This document shows positions 56,848 to 64,000 of a stretch of 64,000 nucleotides of DNA, in pieces. Below the pieces are notes generated by a model that ran no database searches, was not told where the DNA came from, and was given only the letters and a program-made list of their open reading frames with translations. This DNA comes from Isoetes taiwanensis (lineage: Eukaryota; Streptophyta; Lycopodiopsida; Isoetales; Isoetaceae). Each line of letters opens with the position of its first letter. The stretch's first letter is position 1. The stretch covers positions 1 through 64,000 of the forward strand of contig JAJEKV010000499.1 in assembly GCA_021234155.1 (NCBI GenBank), written 5' to 3'. The position numbers and the translations under genes are program-made.

Positions 56848-58082
56848 AGAAAAGAAAGAAAGAAAGAATGATTTTTATCGTCCACTGAGACCAATCGGCC
56901 TATGGGAACCAGAAGGAGCGCAACAAACTTATTATTGTCCGGGTTAAAAAACCCCCGCCCCGAAGGGTTTTCGCGGGAAAAATCGTGGCAGTAATAAGAA
57001 TGCTGTCAAACTGTACAAGTATACATTATCATGAAATAAATGTATATATACATGTCAAGTGTGTGCCCGAGGACATAGCTGATGTCGCATGTCCATAACC
57101 TCCTGAAGGTATGATCCCAGCACCCGTACGAAAGCCGTGCTCAATGTCACATGTAGCGGCTGGCCAAGCCTGACCAACTCAAAGCCATAAGCGTCCGATT
57201 TGATCATATCTTTGGGCAACTTTGAAGGGTATGAGATTCATCCTCAATGACTACAGAGCCTGTCCTGGCATGGCTCACCAATCCATCTGCCCGTCTCAAT
57301 TCGAAGATGGGGTGCTCCTGTCCGAATGGCGGCAATGAGTCTGCGCCTTTTCATGGGCAAATTAGGTACACAGTTAACATTGCGGGCCTCTTCCAATGTG
57401 GGATTTATGTGGCGCTGGTAGTGTCTTTGTCTTGACTGTTCAAGGGCACCGCATCCCAAAGCTTGATGAGGAAGCAAGCGTCAAGATATCTTGCCTCAAG
57501 CTATGGCGATCTACCCTGTTTGCACATGTATGCACTTGTGCCCTTGCACATTCCATCTAGCCAACCGTTGAGCTCTCTTTTCCCTCCAGAAGGCCTTGAG
57601 GCGCTGCGGCCCCTTGCCATGATATACGTTAGGTTAGAGAGATGAGCATCGTCCATATTGACCATCTTCTGAAAATAGACAATGTGGCGATCAAGGGCCG
57701 CCCTCTGAAGAGGCAAGAATCCCGTCTCCTGCAGTAGAATTTGATATGGGACTGTGGACTTCACCCCTAGTGCTCGTACCAAGAAGGCTTTCTACACCTG
57801 CTCCAAGTCATTCCAAGTAGCGTGGAATACTACTGGGCCCCATATTTCGACCTCGTATAAAAGGACAGGCTCCACTAAGACCAGGCTTCACTAAGACTTT
57901 GAATAGGTTGACTGATGGGCCCAATCATACAACTCTGCTCTATGACTATTGTTTTGCATTGCATATAGTGCCTTCCAGCCCGCCGTCACTCGTAGCCATA
58001 TGGATGTGTCCCATTGCATAGTAGAAGGAAACTCCACTCCCGAATATTTATATGTGGATGCCACTTCTACATTCTGCGCTCG
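56848..58082 (-). mobile_element. LINE copy, 5'-truncated, (AAAG)n tail
   Basis: The same family as 49386-53110. Reading leftward, the C-terminal domain after the RT has VRALGVKSTVPYQILLQETG, PLQRAALDRHIVYFQKM and GKRELNGWLDGMCKG (57782-57501), then RHYQRHINPTLEEARN (57400-57430). The 3' end has the AAAACCCTTCGGGGCGGGGG hairpin block and GGTCTCAGTGGACGATAAAA, then an (AAAG)n tail at 56848-56869. The RT core is missing. The 5' truncation edge coincides with the palindrome cluster at 58083. Confidence 0.85.
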
Positions 58083-58190
58083 GACATAGATAATTTTAGA
58101 AGCATAAAATTATCTATGTCTAGATAATTTTAGAAGCATAAAATTATCTATGTCTAGATAATTTATGCTTCTAAAATTATCTAGACATAG
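58083..58190. repeat. Palindrome cluster, 16- and 20-bp arms
   Basis: The word TAGATAATTTTAGAAGCATA occurs in units at 58087-58106 (variant) and 58121-58140, and in reverse complement at 58163-58182. 58083-58120 alone is a perfect hairpin with GACATAGATAATTTTA arms. Very stable cruciform-type structure. Confidence 0.95.
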
Positions 58191-61100
58191 CCGATCAAGG
58201 ATTGGAAGGCCATTGACCTAGAATAATTCTTGCGCCTCCCCCTATACTTGCCCATTTTTTGCAAAGGGCTGCCCTCACCTTGCAGAGCTCCTCCTTTCGG
58301 TTACACAATTGAAGAGGGGAGAGGTCCTCCTGTACTGAGAAACTAGTCCTCTGAGATGGTTTCTATGCTGAAGAACATGTAAGCGGCTAAGAGTGTCTTG
58401 AAACCGAACCAAAAGATGGCGAGGACGATCAGGTCTTGCCGCTCCCACCCTAGTAGCGGAGACAACTCCACCAACCTTCACATGCATGACATTAGTGAAA
58501 AAATGCAAAGCCACATCCATATCGGAATGGGCATCATCTTCTACCTCTATAACCCTATAATACGCAAGATTACGAAGATACCGATGCAACTTGCTCGCCC
58601 CGCTAGCTAGGAGGAAGTAGAGGAAATAGGATATGAAGTCAAGGTTGACACTGAAGAAGTTGGTACGTCTGATAATGATGCACCAAAAAGGTATTCATAC
58701 TTTGTTGTTGACAACTTCCTGCTTCTAACATTTTGTTCGATAAGTTCGATTCCATATTTTGCAGGCGAAAATGTAAAAAAATTTGATAAAGTCGGAATGA
58801 TGCAGACAACCATGTGAAAGGATGACAAGCACACGTTGTCATATGATAAACATCGATGGTTTTTATTTGCTTAAGGAATTGCAACCTCCAACAAAGTTTT
58901 GAACATGCATCTTCAGTCTCCAAAATCGATTTTATCAGTTCACTTGATTGATATCATCAAAGTAATTCCATGTGGCGCTTGGTTGATTGGTTTGTTTTAA
59001 CCAAGTTCGTTATTTTGCAGGTCATTTGCTTTTCTTCTGAAGCACATCTTTTTGGGAAACATTCAAGCAACTACTCAGAGGTACTTCTTCATAAAGTTCC
59101 ATGTTAGTGTGCGTTCAAAAACCTTCATAGATGATACAAGACATGATGATGCCAAACAAACTAAAGGTCCTCTATTAGGTTTGTCAGTGATGCTACAAAA
59201 CTGGTTTATATTATTCTCTTCTCTGTCCAATTTGTCTTCATGAAATCTATTGTTTTCCTTGCCTTTAGCAGTGTATGCAAAGTGAAGATGCGATACACAA
59301 CCGATATACAACATAATTATGAGGCTTAAAGACAGTATGAGAAACAACTTGGACCTCTAGTAATCAATATCTTCTCAAGAACTCTAACTCAGCCAGGTTT
59401 ATTTGAAGCAGTATGGGAATTTGATGCATTAGAGGGTGTCAATGGCAAAAATTATGTCAAAGAGACATTCTTCTAGAGGATATGTGTCAAAAGAGGCATT
59501 TTAATTCAAGAAAATGTGTCAAAAGAGCCTTAAAATTTTTAAAATATGTCATTGGACACACCATAAGATATAAAGTGTGTCCAAAAAAAATTATTATAGC
59601 TTACGTGGCTACCTACAACCTCATTTCAATTAAATATGGAAAAATCCTTATATACATCAATTTCTCTCTTCATAAGAGATATTAGACCCGTGACATATAT
59701 TCTAAAAACATAAACTTTGCAAATCATATTCCTAGGTTGCACATTCGATTTCTTGCTCCTTGGATAGATCCCCATAGTGATAATGATTGTCATGAAGTTT
59801 ATAAAATATTATTCAATACACTGAAGGTAAAATAAGGAGAATTCATTAATTTTTATTTCATACTTGTCATTCTATTACTATATGATCTTAGCCATTTCTC
59901 ATAGTCAAATGCTTATTTTTAATTATTGTTAAATGTAAAAGCAAGATTTTATTTGATTAACTTTAAAATGTTCAAAATACGTCAAATGAGATGTCAGAAA
60001 TTTAGAAATATGTCAATTGACACGCCAAATTTTGAAAAGATGTATCAATAGATAAATGCTATATAATTTGAATTTTCCACTGTGGTTTGAAGAGTAATAT
60101 GTGTTTTTTAACCTTGTTATTTTGTACAGTTCTACTGTTAAGACCCTACAAGTCCATAGCTTTCTATTAATAAAAAGATGGAAGCTAAAGCAGCTTCATC
60201 TTCTTCTTCTAATGGTTGCGCTTGTATATTTGCTCCGGGGTGGATTTTTGGAACAGAGAGAGAAAATTTGTTTTAATAGCATATTCTTTTAGAATTTGAA
60301 AACGATGATCTTTGATACAATATTTTGATTCGATTCCTTTAGTATATGTTGTATTATGTTGCATATTTTTCTTAATATACTTCATATATGGATTGGATAA
60401 CCTATTAATTTTTAAAATGAATTAATATATGTGTGTACTTCATATAGGGATTGGATAACATATTAAATTTTAAATTGAATGAATGTGTGTATTCTACTTT
60501 TGATTGAATTTGTGCATTTTATTTTGCTTCGTTAAATGGATTGAATGCGGATGGATACCTTGTTTTGGGATCTAAATGCAAGACTTCAGAGTAGAAACGT
60601 AAAAGATATGATCCCTTAAATGGATTAAGTGGGGTTTGATAAGTGGAATTTGAACGTACGATTCATGTTTATAAATTAAACGATTTATCTTGCCCTCTAA
60701 TTTACTACTTATAACTTTCTTTTTCTCATTTATCATTTATTAAGCTATAATGATTAATTGTTACCGAGAGGAAGGCGATTGTAACTTAGAAGAAGAACTC
60801 GTCAAGAAAATGTGTCGTGGATGTGGCATTATAAAGGAAAAAGTTAGTATACTTTATAGCCACTAGGCATCAAATACGAGGATATAAACAAATAAGATCA
60901 CACATAAGTAAAGCTTCAAAAAGTCATATCTACAAGGCCATACCTTTCAATTATTAAAATAATAGAGATTTACATGTCACGAATGGATCATACTATTGTG
61001 TTGCACGAAATGCTCAACACCACAATCAATTTTCCAGCTTATGCTGCCAAAAAATGGGACAACAAACCAAGTGGCTCCAAATACAAGCTATCGTGCATGC

Positions 61101-62830
61101 AAACATCAAATGATGAGAAACTGTGATGCATTAAACTAGAATACAAAAATGATGCGCTCGTTAGGCAGGGCTGGGTGGTTGCTTGTAGAGCAAAATAAGC
61201 CCTTTAATTCATGCTTTAGTAAAGGTGTTCAGAGCAAATGGGTTGGCACTATACATACCTTGTGTTGCAAGTGGTCATATGCTTTATTATAAGATATATT
61301 GATACCTACAATCATGCCCCCACTATCTCTTCTCATCTTCCCTTGCTTCCATTGAGTTAGAGAATGTTTTTTTCTCATAATTGAACATCATAATTCTAGT
61401 ACTTCCTTTCCACGCTTGTTCTTCTAGACTTTCCTCACTTTTGGCAATAAAAAATTCGAAAGTTGTTTGTGACACAATTAATACTTTACAATGAAAACTA
61501 TGGTCCTCTTATGGCTCTAAGGTTAACTAGGGCTATATGCTTGTGGGTAGATGGACAAAGAGGAATATACCTATATAAATTTGGAATGTTTCATATTACG
61601 TGCATCAAGATATTGGAGCAACATACAAATATTGCAAGGACAACATTGAATATTAAAATTATTAACAACTAATATTAATATGGTTGATAATGGGTCACAA
61701 ACCTTTGCATCGCAACCCAACAATCCAGACTTTCTAGGAGAATCGGATCTTCCAAAAACAAGTTCGGATCTTCGTCGAAAGGCTAAGTTGTCCGGTTAAG
61801 ACCTCCTACTTAGTCGCTAGGGGTATCCTAGCCGCAGAATTAAAATCCCTTTGTCAAAAAGTTTGAAACAATATAAAGAAGAGTTGAACCTTAGAAAGAA
61901 TATAGAAAAACTTGCTCCTTATGCTAAATTACTTGTAGAGCAGAACAACTTGGATTGCCTTTAGAACTTATAGCTGAATAACTAAAATTCTCTCATTTCA
62001 TAGCCATTGCCTTAAAGCTAATATTGAGCCTATTGTAGAATCCCGATAGGCCCAGAGAAGACCAAACAGTTGGGTAGCAAAAAAGCTTGCTTGTTGCGGT
62101 GTTATAAGCTTGAGCCGGAGTTGGGTGGATCAGTTGTGCTAGATGAGCCAATTCTAAGATTGTAAACCGCTCATTATCTCTTAAACTTTGTTGTGTTTCT
62201 GAGTAGGAATAATTCATATCACCTTCATTAAATATCCTGCATTAAAGGTATGGCTTAGTACTTTACCTGGCCTGTTGCATTGTATCTAGTTTCATGTTAC
62301 CAGATGAAGGAAAGAAAGAAGCCAAAAAGCAATCTAAACCCCTTCTTCATGGTATCGATTGTAAGCCCACAGTTATATATTCAATAACTTTCTTGTTCTA
62401 ATTTTCTGTTCTTAAACATTTGCTTTATTTCTAGGCTTCTTTGAATGGGCAACTGGTTATATGAGTCTTACTTGGAAGTTCAAAACTATTTTTTACACTT
62501 GAAGATTTTAGGAGATGAATTTATAGAGCAAAATTATGGTGTGGAAAAAATGGAATTGTGATTGATCAAAAAAAAAAGTTAGACTTGAAATCATAGGATT
62601 TTCAAAATTATCATACAGCACCCAATCTTAAGTCTAGCTCCTTGATCAAGGACATGATCATTCAATGGATTGGGAATGGCATTCCATCACTAATAAAGAA
62701 GTATTAATTGCAAAGAGGAGGGCTCACTAAAACATGAGGTATGACACTAGATTATTCTATATGTGATAGTGCTCTGTCCTTTTTATTTTTATTCTTAAAT
62801 TCAATATTCAATTTGGTCTTTTGTGTGCTT
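58191..62830. other. AT-rich region with little recognisable content
   Basis: An exon-like open stretch with EEIGYEVKVDTEEVGTSDND lies at about 58610-58690, ending in a GTATTC donor-like site. It is followed at about 58765 by a TTTTGCAG acceptor-like site and FDKVGMMQ. A hAT-like N-terminus is conceivable but unproved. A ~60-bp tandem duplication (ACTTCATATANGGATTGGAT) lies at about 60379-60490. GTGTC-rich AT sequence at 59480-59600 and 59955-60020 may be MITE remains. Nothing else is supported. Confidence 0.4.
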
Positions 62831-62839
62831 TTTCAAGGT

Positions 62840-64000
62840 GAGCCATCCCAAATCTTTACTATTAGTCGAGGATCCTTGGGTTGTCCCTTGGCTCCCTTTG
62901 CTCTTCACTATTGCTGCAGAAGTGTTGTCTCAGCTCTTTGATGTTGCAGCTCGAGATGGTCTCATCTAGGGTCTACCCATGTTGGATGGTTCTCGGGAGG
63001 TGTGTATGTCGTATCTTGATGACACTTTCCTTTTCTCATGGCCAATGATGAAAACCTACATAATGCTAAGTCTGCTCCTAGATACTTTCTCCTTGGCTCT
63101 GCGGGGTTCTTGTAGGTTGGAGAAAGTGCACTACTCTATGGACCTTTGGATAGTGATGTTCCCTTTTGTATTCTTGACTACCCCTAGATGGTGCTTCCTC
63201 ATGGTCAACCCACAAAACTTTGGGCATGCGTGGGGGTGCATGTTTACGCCTCATGTGCTTGGGATGAGATCATTCAAGGTCTTGAAAAACATTTGTTTTG
63301 GTGGAAGGTGGCTAAGTTATCTGCACCGGTAGGATCCACGGTGTGGCAAAATCGTCCCTAGCAACACCCATGTCTATATGGCATATGTCTTATGGCTCCT
63401 CAATGTAAGATGAATGAGATTGTGTGTATTGTCAAGAAATTCATCTAGGGTGGTACATGAAGGTGTTGTTTGTAAGGTATATCCGGCTAAGTGCATTAAG
63501 CCTAAAGGCGGTGGGTGGCCTTGGAATGTTGGATTTCCGTCTTCAAAGTCGGTCGTGATCTCAAAGTTCATTTGGAGGCTTCTCCTTGGTAAAGATGACT
63601 CTCGGCTTGAGGTTGGTGCGGCAATCACTTCTACAAGATTTCCCCTTCTACAAGACAACTATTAAGCCTAGTCTCCCATGGGCTTTGTTGTACCCTCTGC
63701 ATCCATATCCAAATGCTTCCCCATTCCTTAAAGGTGCCGCTTTGCTTCTTGGGATGCGGTTAGATCTTTATTCCATGTTAATCCCAAGCTTGTGCTTCAT
63801 TGTCAATGTCATCTTTGGCTTCCCCCTTACCAAGGTACACATGATGCCACCTTTATGTGCACTTGTACATCCAAAGACCCAATTGCGTTGGCGGCTAGTC
63901 GGGTTTTAACGATTGCAACTTGGTATGATTCCCGTCATCTTTTTTATCATGGGAGGCTTTTCGGGACGAGATTGCTCACGTTATACGATGGAATTGGCTA
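62840..64000 (+). mobile_element. L1-type LINE, continues past window end
   Basis: The same family as 21760-24058. RT pieces: ISRGSLGCPLAPFAL with shifted AEVLSQLFDVAARDG (about 62855-62960), MLDGSREVCMSYLDDTFLFS with the catalytic box as YLDD (63010-63021), and LLLDTFSLALRGS. Then YPAKCIKPKGGG and SVVISKFIWRLLLGKDDS (about 63480-63600), and PSLPWALLYPLHPYPNASPF (about 63670-63730). Several frameshifts and in-frame stops. The 3' half lies outside the window. Confidence 0.85.

Noticed and set aside
58610-58830. hAT transposase N-terminus
   Set aside because: The acidic stretch followed by a KFDKVG piece is suggestive, but no BED zinc finger or further hAT domain could be read.

Overview
The window looks like nuclear DNA from a land plant, most likely a fern or another seed-free vascular plant. 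Reasons: a degraded plant PLS-type pentatricopeptide-repeat (PPR) gene and pieces of a second one; plant L1-type LINEs whose ORF1 has a DUF4283-like domain; a Ty3/gypsy remnant; MITEs; and a gene-poor, AT-rich background with many microsatellites. The fern placement is inference from the style of the PPR and transposon proteins. No rRNA, intact tRNA, CRISPR array or bacterial-type operon was seen, and no protein-coding gene is clearly intact.

Layout. 1-2.8 kb: LINE 3' ends and simple repeats. 2.86-7.5 kb: a stack of minus-strand LINE fragments (an L1 3' part, then a longer endonuclease/RT element), broken by a 386-bp MITE with a 10-bp target duplication and by a 5'-truncated LINE with an unusually long target duplication. 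8.3-9.5 kb: two copies of a 0.45-kb repeat. 11.0-12.85 kb: a PPR pseudogene with two single-base frameshifts. 14.1-16.3 kb: a minus-strand pseudogene with an HUH-like motif, between about 62-bp direct repeats. 18.1-18.6 kb: a second MITE. 21.8-25.5 kb: two plus-strand L1 pieces. 29.0-31.4 kb: a polyadenylated insertion inside a (GAATT)n tract, probably a retrocopy of a plastid-protein-like gene. 31.4-34.4 kb: LINE remnants in both orientations and a gypsy gag-pol remnant.

36.8-47.6 kb is the most unusual part. A spliced minus-strand gene of unrecognised or possibly ParB-like type lies head to head with a decayed plus-strand gene carrying a DUF7869-type motif set. Next to them are a tandem pair of small related minus-strand ORFs, each with a TATA box at exactly the same distance. 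Repeated palindromes of the type ATCGC-N-GCGAT occur on both sides of the head-to-head gap, and a 21-bp imperfect direct repeat brackets the block. I infer a large, decayed, possibly undescribed multi-gene mobile element.

48.7-58.2 kb: a second PPR pseudogene split by a 3.7-kb LINE, which itself contains a tandem tRNA-derived SINE; then a large LTR-like duplication, a palindrome array, another LINE copy and a hairpin cluster. 58.2-62.8 kb is mostly featureless. 62.8-64.0 kb is an L1 running off the end of the window.

The genes do not form a pathway. The window is mainly a record of nested insertions, and their order can be read from what interrupts what.
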